Below, in pieces: positions 1 through 7,981 of a DNA stretch of 64,000 bases. Origin of the DNA: Streptomyces sp. HM190 (lineage in GTDB: Bacteria > Actinomycetota > Actinomycetes > Streptomycetales > Streptomycetaceae); assembly GCF_009857135.1 (NCBI RefSeq), contig NZ_CP047318.1, positions 1,798,001 through 1,862,000 of the forward strand, given 5' to 3'. Under the pieces are notes generated by a model, which did no database searches, was not told the DNA's origin, and saw only the letters and a program-made list of their open reading frames with translations. How positions within the stretch are numbered: position 1 is the first letter of the stretch; each line of letters opens with the position of its first letter. A program made the position numbers and the translations under genes.

Positions 1-824
1 CGGGCCAGCCGTACCGGTACGGCGCCCCGCCGGACCTCCACGCGGGCGCCCGGCGGCAACTCGACCGTCCGGCGTCCGTCGCACCACAGGACCCCGGGCG
101 GGATGTGCGGCAGCACCTCCACCGCGAGCACCGAGTCCGGCGACGTCACCAGCGGCTTCGCGAACAGCGCGTGGGCGCTGATCGGGACCATCAGCAGCGC
201 CTCGACCTCGGGCCACACGACCGGCCCACCGGCGGAGAAGGCGTACGCGGTCGACCCGGTCGGCGTGGACAGCACGATGCCGTCGCACCCGAACCCGGTC
301 ACCGGCCGGCCGTCGATCTCCAGGACGACCTCCAGGAGCTTCTCGGCGCCGGCCTTCTGCACGGCCGCCTCGTTGAGCGCCCAGTCCGTGTGGACGATGT
401 CCCCGTTCCGGTGAACGACGACGTCGACGGTCATCCGCTCCTCGACCTCGTACGCCTTGGTCACGACGCGGTCGACGACCTTGTCGAGGTCGTCGCGCTC
501 CGCCTCCGCGAGGAAGCCGACGCTGCCGAGGTTGACGCCGAGCATCGGCACCCCGGAGGCACGGGCGAACTCCGCTCCGCGCAGCAGGGTGCCGTCACCG
601 CCGAGGACGATGAGCAGCTCGCACCCGTCGAGGCACTGCGGGGTGGCCTCCTTGACCAGCTCCACCTCCTCGGGCAGCGGGATGTCCTCCGCCTCGGCCT
701 CCAGGACGCGTACGCCCAGCCCGTGGTGGAGGAGTCCCTTCACCACGAGTTCCGCGCTGCGGATGGCCGCCGGCCGCCCGGTGTGGGTCAGCAGGAAGAC
801 GGTTCGAGTTCGGTCCAGAGTCAC
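1..824 (-). CDS. nadK: NAD kinase (C-terminus cut by window edge)
   Basis: Phosphorylates NAD to NADP with ATP or polyphosphate in the cytoplasm. About 274 codons lie in the window and the 3' end runs off the left edge. The nucleotide-binding GGDGT motif is at residues 75-79, followed by the family's LGVNLGRVGFLAE block, an ALNEA motif and a DGIVLSTPTGSTAY block, all in family order. The start is GTG at 824, whose first bases overlap the TGA of tlyA (GTGA), so the two are probably translationally coupled. The tlyA-nadK order is typical of Streptomyces, where recN usually follows, though that cannot be seen here. Confidence 0.95.
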   Translation of the reverse strand, partial: MTLDRTRTVFLLTHTGRPAAIRSAELVVKGLLHHGLGVRVLEAEAEDIPLPEEVELVKEATPQCLDGCELLIVLGGDGTLLRGAEFARASGVPMLGVNLGSVGFLAEAERDDLDKVVDRVVTKAYEVEERMTVDVVVHRNGDIVHTDWALNEAAVQKAGAEKLLEVVLEIDGRPVTGFGCDGIVLSTPTGSTAYAFSAGGPVVWPEVEALLMVPISAHALFAKPLVTSPDSVLAVEVLPHIPPGVLWCDGRRTVELPPGARVEVRRGAVPVRLA

Positions 825-1660
825 CGCGGCCCCTCCGCAACTGCTCGGTCGACGTCGGCCGGGTCCAGTGCGGGTGCCCCGGCACGCAGCCACAGAAAGT
901 ATTCGACGTTCCCCGAGGGTCCGGGCAGCGGACTCGCCGTCACGCCCTTCACCCCGAGTCCCAGCTCACCGGCCCGGCGGGCCACCCCGCACACCGCCTC
1001 GGCGCGCAGTTGCGGGCTCCGCACGACTCCTCCGCTGCCCAGCCGCTCCTTCCCCACCTCGAACTGCGGCTTGACCATCATCACCAGATCGGCGTCCGGC
1101 TTCACGCACCGCACCAGGGCGGGCAGTACCAGGCCGAGCGGGATGAAGGACAGATCCCCCACGACAAGATCCACAGGCTCCCCATCGATCGCTTCGAGCG
1201 TCAACTCCCGTACGTTCGTACGGTCCTTGACGGTGACGCGTTCATCGCTGCGCAGAGTCCAGGCGAGTTGTCCGTATCCGACGTCGACGGCGACGACGTG
1301 GGCGGCCCCGGCCCGCAGCAGGACGTCGGTGAAGCCGCCGGTGGAGGCCCCGGCGTCCAGCGCCCGCCGCCCCTTGACGGCCAGGCCCTCCGGGACGAAC
1401 ACCTCCAGCGCCCCGGCGAGCTTGTGGCCCCCTCGGGACACGTACTCGGGATCGCCGTCGTCGCTCGCGACGACGATGGCGGCCGCGGTCTCCACCTGGG
1501 TGGCGGGCTTGGTCGCGACGGTCTTGCCGACCGTGACCCGCCCGGCGGCGATCAGCTGGCTCGCGTGCTCACGCGACCGCGCGAGCTTCCGCCGGACCAG
1601 CTCGGCGTCGAGACGGCGTCGTGCCACACCTGCCACGTTCGGTTCAGCTCCTCGTGCCAT
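821..1660 (-). CDS. tlyA: TlyA family rRNA (cytidine-2'-O)-methyltransferase
   Basis: Predicted SAM-dependent 2'-O-methyltransferase of 16S and 23S rRNA; in mycobacteria this family determines capreomycin sensitivity. The 279-residue protein has an N-terminal S4 RNA-binding domain (about residues 16-80) and an FtsJ-like Rossmann domain with the SAM loop LDAGASTGGFT near residue 101. Candidate catalytic residues sit in HKLAGAL, VVGDLSFI, MMVKPQFE and GNVEYF, matching the K-D-K-E arrangement of FtsJ enzymes. It has an ATG start, follows a small gene by 34 bp and overlaps nadK. Full length for the family. Confidence 0.93.
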   Translation of the reverse strand: MARGAEPNVAGVARRRLDAELVRRKLARSREHASQLIAAGRVTVGKTVATKPATQVETAAAIVVASDDGDPEYVSRGGHKLAGALEVFVPEGLAVKGRRALDAGASTGGFTDVLLRAGAAHVVAVDVGYGQLAWTLRSDERVTVKDRTNVRELTLEAIDGEPVDLVVGDLSFIPLGLVLPALVRCVKPDADLVMMVKPQFEVGKERLGSGGVVRSPQLRAEAVCGVARRAGELGLGVKGVTASPLPGPSGNVEYFLWLRAGAPALDPADVDRAVAEGPR

Positions 1661-1694
1661 GCTTCTGGATCACCATGATGCGATCCACAGGGTC

Positions 1695-1988
1695 TCATTC
1701 GGCGCCCGGTGACGGGTGACGGGAGGGGGCCGGCGGACCCGGGCGGGTGTCGAGCGCGGTGAGCGCGTCGCGCAGCCCCCGGTGCGCTTCCTCGTACACC
1801 TCGACATGCCCGTCGGTGGCGAGGTGGTCGGCGTCGGCCAGCCGGTCGAGGGCGGCGTCGACGTCCGGGTGGCCGGTGGCGGTGCGGGCCACGTTCAGCG
1901 GGGCCGGGGCGGCGGGGTCGTCCTCCGCCCCGACGACCGCGTCGGCCGTCTCCTCCCCCGCGGTGGCCTCGGACACAGAGTCGTTCAT
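1695..1988 (-). CDS. Small acidic protein of unknown function, first gene of the tlyA-nadK operon
   Basis: A 97-residue protein with no domain I recognise. The first 30 residues are acidic and Ala/Glu-rich and look disordered. The middle (GHPDVDAALDRLADADHL...YEEAHRGLRDALTALD) looks like a short helical hairpin. It starts with ATG and is 34 bp upstream of tlyA on the same strand, so it is probably cotranscribed with tlyA and nadK. Only 42 bp separate it from the divergent SCP2-type gene. Third-position GC bias supports real coding. Function not inferred. Confidence 0.75.
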   Translation of the reverse strand: MNDSVSEATAGEETADAVVGAEDDPAAPAPLNVARTATGHPDVDAALDRLADADHLATDGHVEVYEEAHRGLRDALTALDTRPGPPAPSRHPSPGAE

Positions 1989-2030
1989 GCCCCGACGCTA
2001 CCCCGAAGCCCTGGGGTACCGTCGATCACG

Positions 2031-2378
2031 ATGGCAACGATTGAGGAGTGCCGCGCGGCGCTCGAGAAACTCTCGGACAACATGGCAGGCGCCGACGGAC
2101 ACGTGCGCGAGGCGACGGCCCTCGACCGTTCGGTCAGCTGCCACATCAGGGACCTCGACGTCACCTTCGTGGGCCGGATGCGCGACGGCCGGATCGAGGT
2201 GCACGACACCCTTCAGGGCCCGCCGTCCGAGAAGGCCCAGATCCGCCTCGCCATGACGGGCGACGACCTGGTGGCCCTCGTCCACGGGGACCTGCACTTC
2301 GCCAAGGCCTGGGGTTCGGGCCGGGTGAAGCTGGAGGCGGGCTTCCGGGACCTGCTCCAGCTCAGGAAGCTTCTGTAG
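2031..2378 (+). CDS. SCP2 sterol-binding domain protein
   Basis: A 115-residue single-domain protein resembling the SCP2 lipid-binding fold: a long N-terminal helix, a beta sheet with VSCHIRDLDVTFVGRMRDGRIEV, and a C-terminal segment DLVALVHGDLHFAKAWGSGRV typical of the family. Presumably binds a hydrophobic ligand; the ligand is not predictable. The start is the ATG at 2031, because a -10 hexamer TACCGT lies at 2017-2022, only 8 bases before it, suggesting a leaderless mRNA. The last 17 bases overlap the 3' end of the converging ABC ATPase gene. Confidence 0.85.
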   Translation: MATIEECRAALEKLSDNMAGADGHVREATALDRSVSCHIRDLDVTFVGRMRDGRIEVHDTLQGPPSEKAQIRLAMTGDDLVALVHGDLHFAKAWGSGRVKLEAGFRDLLQLRKLL

Positions 2379-3288
2379 CGACGGCCTTCGCCTCCCGGCC
2401 GCGGGCCCGCGCGCGACCCTCGGCGCCGCTCCGTGCTCTGCGGGCCGCCGGCACCACCAGCGGTGTGCCCGTCTCCGGGTCGTCGATGACCTGGCAGCGC
2501 AGCCCGAAGACCTCCTCGACCAGCTCCGCGGTGACGATGTCGCCGGGCGCGCCCTCGGCGATGACCTCGCCGCCGCGCAGGGCGATGAGATGGGTGGCGT
2601 ACCGGGCGGCGTGGTTGAGGTCGTGCAGCACGGCGACGAGGGTGCGGCCCTGTTCCTCGTGCAGCTCGGCGCACAGGTCGAGCACGTCGATCTGGTGCTG
2701 GATGTCGAGGTAGGTCGTCGGCTCGTCGAGGAGCAGCAGCGGGGTCTGCTGGGCGAGGGCCATGGCGATCCACACCCGCTGGCGCTGCCCGCCGGAGAGC
2801 TCGTCGACGTAGCGGTCGGCCAGCTCGGCGACGCCGGTGGCCTCCATGGACTCCCGGACGACCCGCTCGTCCTGCGCCGACCACTGCCGCAGCAGCCCTT
2901 GGTGCGGATAGCGTCCGCGGCCGACCAGGTCGCCGACGGTGATGCCGTCGGGCGCGATCGACGACTGGGGCAGCAGGCCGAGGGTCCGCGCGACCTGCTT
3001 CGCGGGCATCGACTGGATGGCCTGCCCGTCGAGGAGCACCCGCCCCCGGGACGGCTTCAGCATCCGGGACAGAGCCCGCAGCAGCGTGGACTTGCCGCAG
3101 GCGTTGGGGCCGACGATCACGGTGAACGAGTGGTCGGGGATCTCCACCGACAGCTGCTCGGCGATGACCCGCTGGTCATAGGCGAGGGTGACGTTCTCGG
3201 CGGACAGGCGGTTCACAGTGCTCCTCTGGTTGTTCTCGTTCACCGGGCCCGCCGGCCGCACCGACGCGTTCGGGTCGGGGCGGCTCAT
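2362..3288 (-). CDS. Iron-siderophore ABC transporter ATP-binding protein (FecE/FepC type)
   Basis: The 308-residue ATPase of an iron-siderophore importer. It shows Walker A (GPNACGKST), Q-loop, ABC signature (LSGGQRQR), Walker B (LLLLDEP) and switch histidine (VLHDLNHA). GRYPHQGLLRQW after the Q-loop is typical of siderophore-family ATPases. The ATG at 3288 overlaps the TGA of the upstream permease (ATGA), which supports this start; a GTG further in (STVNRLS) is an alternative. The C-terminal 30 residues are Arg/Ala-rich and variable. Last gene of a three-gene operon with two FecCD permeases, controlled by the iron box near 5406. Confidence 0.93.
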   Translation of the reverse strand: MSRPDPNASVRPAGPVNENNQRSTVNRLSAENVTLAYDQRVIAEQLSVEIPDHSFTVIVGPNACGKSTLLRALSRMLKPSRGRVLLDGQAIQSMPAKQVARTLGLLPQSSIAPDGITVGDLVGRGRYPHQGLLRQWSAQDERVVRESMEATGVAELADRYVDELSGGQRQRVWIAMALAQQTPLLLLDEPTTYLDIQHQIDVLDLCAELHEEQGRTLVAVLHDLNHAARYATHLIALRGGEVIAEGAPGDIVTAELVEEVFGLRCQVIDDPETGTPLVVPAARRARSGAEGRARARGREAKAVATEAS

Positions 3289-4349
3289 ATCCGCCCGGCC
3301 TTGCGCTCCGTGACCAGCAGCCACAGCAGATAGACGCCGCCGAGGACACCGGTGACGACCCCCACGGGCAGCTGGTCGGCGCCGAACGCCCGCTGGGAGG
3401 CCCAGTCCGCGACGACGAGCAGCGTGGCGCCCATGCACAGCGAGGGCACCAGGTTGGGGCCGGGGGACCGGGTGAGCCGCTTGGCGAGCTGGGGCGCGGT
3501 GAGGGCGACGAAGCTGACGGGTCCGGCGGCGGCGGTGGCCCCGGCGGTGAGCAGGACGGCGGACACCATCAGCAGCATGCGCACCCGCTCGACCCGCACG
3601 CCGAGGCCGTACGACACGTCGTCGCCCATCTCCGTCATCCGCAGCCCGCGCGCGTTGGCGAGGATGACGGGCACGAGGATCGCGCACATGATCAGCAGGG
3701 GCCGGACCTGCTCCCAGTCACGCCCGTTGAGCGATCCGGTCATCCACACGACCGCGCGGGCCGCGTCGACGATGTCGGCCTTGGTGATCAGATAGCTGTT
3801 GACGGCCGTGGCGACCGCGGAGACACCGATGCCGACGAGCACCAGCCGGTACCCGTGCACGCCCCGCTTCCAGGCCAGCAGGTAGATCGCGAGGCCGGTG
3901 AACAGGCCGCCGCCGAGCGCGCCGAGGGCGACCTGGTCGGCGTCCCCCGAGAACAGCACGATCACGACCAGCGCGCCGGCTGTGGCGCCCTGCGAGAGGC
4001 CGAGGACGTCGGGGCTGCCCAGCGGGTTGCGGGAGATGGACTGGAACAGCGCCCCGCCCAGCCCGAGCGAGGCCCCGACGAGCAGTCCGACCAGGACCCG
4101 CGGCAGCCGCAGGTCGTTGATGATCAGCTCCTGGCTCGGGTCGCCGTCGCCGAGCAGCGTCCTGACGACGTCGGCGGCGGGGATCGGGAAGTCGCCGGTG
4201 CCGATGAGCACGACACTCGCGGCGAGGGCCGCGAACAGCAGCACCACGACGACGACGAACGCCCGTACGTCGAGGCGCACCGAGAGGCCGCCGGGTGAGC
4301 GGAGCGCGCGGTTGCGCACGGCGGGCTTGCTCATGACCTGCGTCTTCAC
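3285..4349 (-). CDS. FecCD family iron-siderophore permease (second subunit)
   Basis: A 354-residue inner-membrane permease with about nine hydrophobic segments. Family blocks are visible: RLPRVLVGLLVGASLGLGGALFQ, then SRNPLGSPDVLGLSQGA, and the cytoplasmic coupling region GPVSFVALTAPQLAKRLT. It forms the transmembrane channel with the other FecCD subunit. The start is GTG at 4349, overlapping the TGA of the upstream permease (GTGA); an internal ATG at 4334 is an alternative. An ATGA overlap joins it to the ATPase gene. Confidence 0.93.
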   Translation of the reverse strand: MKTQVMSKPAVRNRALRSPGGLSVRLDVRAFVVVVVLLFAALAASVVLIGTGDFPIPAADVVRTLLGDGDPSQELIINDLRLPRVLVGLLVGASLGLGGALFQSISRNPLGSPDVLGLSQGATAGALVVIVLFSGDADQVALGALGGGLFTGLAIYLLAWKRGVHGYRLVLVGIGVSAVATAVNSYLITKADIVDAARAVVWMTGSLNGRDWEQVRPLLIMCAILVPVILANARGLRMTEMGDDVSYGLGVRVERVRMLLMVSAVLLTAGATAAAGPVSFVALTAPQLAKRLTRSPGPNLVPSLCMGATLLVVADWASQRAFGADQLPVGVVTGVLGGVYLLWLLVTERKAGRI

Positions 4350-5392
4350 AGCTGCGCCGTCCTCCGCCGTCGTACGAGAAAGATGAAGACCGGCCCGCCG
4401 AGGACGGCGGTGACGATGCCGACCTGGAGTTCCGCGGGCCGGGCCACCACGCGGCCGATGACATCCGCGCCGAGCAGCAGCACCGGCGACAGGACGGTCG
4501 CGTACGGCAGGATCCAGCGCAGGTCGGGTCCGGTGAAGGAGCGGACGACGTGCGGGACCATCAGTCCGATGAACACGATGGGTCCGCAGGCGGCGGTGGC
4601 GGCCCCGCACAGCACGGTGGCGGCGGCCATGGACAGCGCCCTGGTGCGGTTGAGGTCGGCGCCGAGGGCGCGGGCGGTGTCGTCGCCCATGGCCACCGCG
4701 TTCAGCGGGCGGGCGAGCAGGAGCGCGACGACCGTACCGGCCACGAGGAACGGCAGCACCTGCTCGATCGTCTCGCCGGTCGCCGAGGCCAGGGAACCCA
4801 CCGTCCAGAAGCGCATCTTGGCCAGCGCCGCCCCGTCCATGATCATCACGGCTTGGAGGTAGCCGTACAGGGCGGCGCTGATCGCCGTACCGGCCAGCGC
4901 GAGCCGTACGGGCGTCGCGCCCCGGCTGCCGCCGAGGAACCACACCAGTGCCCCGACGGCCGCCGACCCGAGGAACGCGAACCACACGTACCCCGTCAGC
5001 GAGGTGACGCCGAAGTAGGTGATGGCGGTGACGACGGACGCGGACGCGCCCGCGTTGATGCCGAGCAGGCCCGGGTCGGCCAGCGGGTTCCGGGTGAGCG
5101 CCTGGAGGACGGCCCCGGCCAGGCCGAGCGCGGCACCGGCGAGCAGTCCGAGCAGGGTGCGCGAGACGCGCTCGCCCACGACGACGTCGCCGTACGTCCC
5201 CGTGTCCGCGAACAGGCCGTGCCAGACCTGCGCGAGGGACAGCTCCTTCGCGCCGATCGCGATGCTCGCCAGCGCGACCAGGGTCAGCAGGCCGACGGAT
5301 ACGAGGAGGCCGGCGGCACGCGTCGCCGCCCTGCGGTTCGGGGGCGCGGGGGCGGTCTCCGCGCGCGGTTCGGGGGGACTCTCGACCAACAC
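4346..5392 (-). CDS. FecCD family iron-siderophore permease (first subunit)
   Basis: A 348-residue membrane permease, first gene of the importer operon. It shows the FecCD hallmarks RVSRTLLGLLAGAALGLAGAVLQ, LTRNPLADPGLLGINAGA and GPIVFIGLMVPHVVRSF. The start is GTG at 5392. A -10 hexamer TAACCT (5404-5399 on the minus strand) ends 6 bases before it, which predicts a leaderless mRNA and explains the missing ribosome-binding site. The iron box 5397-5415 covers this -10. No substrate-binding lipoprotein gene lies in or beside the operon. Confidence 0.92.
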   Translation of the reverse strand: MLVESPPEPRAETAPAPPNRRAATRAAGLLVSVGLLTLVALASIAIGAKELSLAQVWHGLFADTGTYGDVVVGERVSRTLLGLLAGAALGLAGAVLQALTRNPLADPGLLGINAGASASVVTAITYFGVTSLTGYVWFAFLGSAAVGALVWFLGGSRGATPVRLALAGTAISAALYGYLQAVMIMDGAALAKMRFWTVGSLASATGETIEQVLPFLVAGTVVALLLARPLNAVAMGDDTARALGADLNRTRALSMAAATVLCGAATAACGPIVFIGLMVPHVVRSFTGPDLRWILPYATVLSPVLLLGADVIGRVVARPAELQVGIVTAVLGGPVFIFLVRRRRTAQL

Positions 5393-5396
5393 CCGG

Positions 5397-5415
5397 TTAG
5401 GTTAGCCTATCCTCC
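5397..5415. promoter_or_regulatory. DtxR/IdeR-type (DmdR) iron box
   Basis: TTAGGTTAGCCTATCCTCC matches the consensus TTAGGTTAGSCTAACCTAA at 16 of 19 positions. It sits immediately upstream of the GTG start of the siderophore permease operon and overlaps the predicted -10 TAACCT. The expected effect is repression by the iron-loaded regulator (DmdR1 in Streptomyces) and derepression under iron starvation. Confidence 0.9.
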
Positions 5416-5473
5416 CTTGCGACTCGATCCTGCCCTCGCACACCGGTGAGGAATCACCGTGCCCTCGCACCTC

Positions 5474-6502
5474 TCACCACCCGAGCCGCGCCAGCGCCTT
5501 CTCGGCGTCCAGCTCGCAGGAGCCCTCGCCTGCCGCCGTCCACGCCGCCGCGCACAGTGCCCGCAGTCCGTCGAGGGGCTCGCCCTCGCCGTCCAGCAGC
5601 AGCCGCTCGCTGTCGGCGGTCGCCGTCCAGCCGCCGCACCCGAAGCCCGTGCCGTCGGCGGCGACTTCGGGCTGCCCGGTGAGCAGCCCGCGCAGGTCGG
5701 CGTCGACGTAGGTGGGCCGGTGCTGCGGCGGTGCGGCGAGGAGGCGGGCGCCGTCGGTGACTCCGGTGAGGACGAGCAGCGAGTCGACCTCGCCGTTGAA
5801 CGCGCCCTCGATGTCCGTGTCGAGCCGGTCGCCGACCACCAACGGCCGCCGGGCGCCGGTCCGCAGGATGGTCTCCTTGTGCATCGGCGGGAGCGGCTTG
5901 CCCGCCACCTGCGGCTCGGCTCCCGTGGCGATCCGGACCACCTGGACCGCCGCCCCGTTCCCCGGCGCGATGCCCCGCGCGCTCGGGATCGTCAGGTCGG
6001 TGTTGGACGCGAACCACGGAAGCCCGCGCGCGATGGCGTAACTCGCCTCCGCGAACCGCCCCCAGGGCAGGTCGGGCCCGCCGTACCCCTGTACGACGGC
6101 CGCCGGATCGTCGTCGGCGGACTCGACGGGTTCCAGACCCCGCTCACGCAGCGCGACCCGCAGCCCCTCACCGCCGATGACGAGTACACGCGCACCGGCC
6201 GGCAACTGTTCGCTCATCAGCCGGGCCACGGCCTGCGCCGACGTGATGACGTCACCGCCCTCGGCCGGTATGCCCAGTTCGGTGAGGTGCTCGGCCACGG
6301 CGTCCGGTGTCCGCAGCGCGTTGTTCGTGACGTACGCGAGGTGCATTCCGCCCGCGCGGGCGGTACCGAGGGACTCGACGGCGTGCGCGATCGCGGTCCC
6401 GCCCGCGTACACCACCCCGTCCAGATCGAGCAGCGCCGTGTCGTACGCCTCGTGCAGGGCCTGCCCGCTGCCGTCGGGCCGCGTCCTGACTGCCTGGCTC
6501 AT
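5474..6502 (-). CDS. HAD-superfamily hydrolase, NagD/phosphoglycolate-phosphatase type
   Basis: A 342-residue cytoplasmic phosphatase-like protein. HAD motif I is LLDLDGVVYAG (nucleophile Asp and acid/base Asp), motif II is in YVTNNALRTP, and the C-terminal metal motif is VVGDRLDTDIEGAFNGE. The cap between motifs II and III is the C2 type of the NagD/PGP class, and GKPLPPMHKETI carries the motif III lysine. Substrate not predictable. The start is ATG at 6502, with a Ser/Arg-rich leader before the domain. Monocistronic, divergent from the DUF1015 gene. Confidence 0.9.
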   Translation of the reverse strand: MSQAVRTRPDGSGQALHEAYDTALLDLDGVVYAGGTAIAHAVESLGTARAGGMHLAYVTNNALRTPDAVAEHLTELGIPAEGGDVITSAQAVARLMSEQLPAGARVLVIGGEGLRVALRERGLEPVESADDDPAAVVQGYGGPDLPWGRFAEASYAIARGLPWFASNTDLTIPSARGIAPGNGAAVQVVRIATGAEPQVAGKPLPPMHKETILRTGARRPLVVGDRLDTDIEGAFNGEVDSLLVLTGVTDGARLLAAPPQHRPTYVDADLRGLLTGQPEVAADGTGFGCGGWTATADSERLLLDGEGEPLDGLRALCAAAWTAAGEGSCELDAEKALARLGW

Positions 6503-6616
6503 TGCACACCGCTCCTCGCTCGACACCGGTACGCGCACGTACCCACCCGGTCGTCCATCGGTCCGATCGCTTCCCCCGATCATCGCGCATGGCACTGACA
6601 CACATACGATGCACCA

Positions 6617-7906
6617 ATGAAGAACGCAGGTCCCGCGGAGGAGACCCCGGCGCGCAGCGGCCTCGAACTGACCCCGTTCCGGGGCCTTCGCTACGACCCC
6701 GACCGGGTCGGCAGCCTGGCCGCGGTGACGTCCCCGCCGTACGACGTGGTCGTGCGGCCGGACGGTCTGCTCCATCTGGAGTCCGCCGACCCGTACAACA
6801 TCGTCCGCCTGATACTTCCCCAGGCCGGCACTCCGGCCGCCAGGAACGAGCAGGCGGCCGAGACGCTGCGCCGCTGGCTCGCCGACGGTGTCCTGGCCGC
6901 CGACTCCGTGCCCGGCCTGTACGTCTACGAGCAGGCTGACGGCAGCATCCTCCAGCGCGGTCTCATCGGTGCGCTGCGCCTCTCGGAGCCCGCCGACGGC
7001 GTGGTCCTCCCCCACGAGGACGTCATACCGCACGTCATCGCGGACCGCGCGGCTCTGATGCGGGCGACGTCCGCCAACATGGAGCCCCTGCTCCTGACCT
7101 ACCGGGGCAACGGTTCCACCGGCGCGACCGCCGTGGTCGAGCGGACCGTGGAGGGCCCCCCGCTCCTCTCCACGACCACCGAGGACGGCTTCAACCACCG
7201 CCTGTGGGCGGTCACCGACCCCGGCGACCTCACCGAGATCCAGGCGGATCTCGCCCGTCACCAGGCCCTCATAGCCGACGGCCACCACCGCTGGGCCACC
7301 TATCTGCGCCTGCGCGCCGAGCATCCCTCCCCCAGCCCCTGGGACTACGGCCTGGTCCTGCTGGTGGACACGGCCCGCTACCCCTTGCGGGTGAGGGCGA
7401 TCCACCGCCTTCTGCACGGCCTGCCGGTATCCGAGGCGCTGACCGCCCTGGACGGCCGTTTCCGCGTACGGCGCCTGGACGTCCCGCTGCCGGAGGCCCT
7501 GGCGGTCCTGGCGGACGCGGCATGCGCCGGCAACGCGTTCCTCCTCGCCGGCGACGGCGCCTTCCACCTCGTGGACCGCCCGGACGCGGACCTCCTCGCC
7601 CGTACGATCCCCGCCGACCGCCCGCCGGCCTGGCGCACCCTGGACGCGACGGTCCTGCACGCCACGCTCCTGCGCCATGTCTGGCGGATCCCCGAGGACT
7701 CACCCGCGCACGTCGCGTACATCCACGACACGGCCGCGACGGTCGAGAAGGCGGAACGCGACGGCGGCACGGCCGTCCTGATGCACCCGGTCCGCGAGGA
7801 GGTCGTCCGCGACCTGGCCCGCCAGGGCGTCACCATGCCCCGCAAGTCCACGTCGTTCGGCCCGAAGCCGGCCTCGGGCCTGGTCCTGCGCGCCCTGCAC
7901 CTCTAG
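6617..7906 (+). CDS. DUF1015 family protein
   Basis: A 429-residue conserved cytoplasmic protein. The family signature LTPFRGLRYDPDRVGSLAAVTSPPYDVV opens the protein at about residue 18, and IADGHHRWATYLRLR is the second conserved block. The biochemical role of DUF1015 proteins is not settled as far as I know. The -10 TACGAT at 6605-6610 lies only 6 bases before the ATG at 6617, suggesting a leaderless mRNA. A strong terminator follows at 7926. Confidence 0.88.
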   Translation: MKNAGPAEETPARSGLELTPFRGLRYDPDRVGSLAAVTSPPYDVVVRPDGLLHLESADPYNIVRLILPQAGTPAARNEQAAETLRRWLADGVLAADSVPGLYVYEQADGSILQRGLIGALRLSEPADGVVLPHEDVIPHVIADRAALMRATSANMEPLLLTYRGNGSTGATAVVERTVEGPPLLSTTTEDGFNHRLWAVTDPGDLTEIQADLARHQALIADGHHRWATYLRLRAEHPSPSPWDYGLVLLVDTARYPLRVRAIHRLLHGLPVSEALTALDGRFRVRRLDVPLPEALAVLADAACAGNAFLLAGDGAFHLVDRPDADLLARTIPADRPPAWRTLDATVLHATLLRHVWRIPEDSPAHVAYIHDTAATVEKAERDGGTAVLMHPVREEVVRDLARQGVTMPRKSTSFGPKPASGLVLRALHL

Positions 7907-7925
7907 GCACCGGCCCGCATACGGA

Positions 7926-7961
7926 AAGGGGGCGGGATCCACAACGGGATCCCGCCCCCTT
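7926..7961. terminator. Convergent stem-loop terminator
   Basis: A 15-bp perfect stem (AAGGGGGCGGGATCC and its complement) with a 6-base loop lies between the DUF1015 gene (+) and the Arg/Asp-repeat gene (-), so it can serve both. Confidence 0.85.
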
Positions 7962-7981
7962 CCGGTGCCCACGAACCGAGG

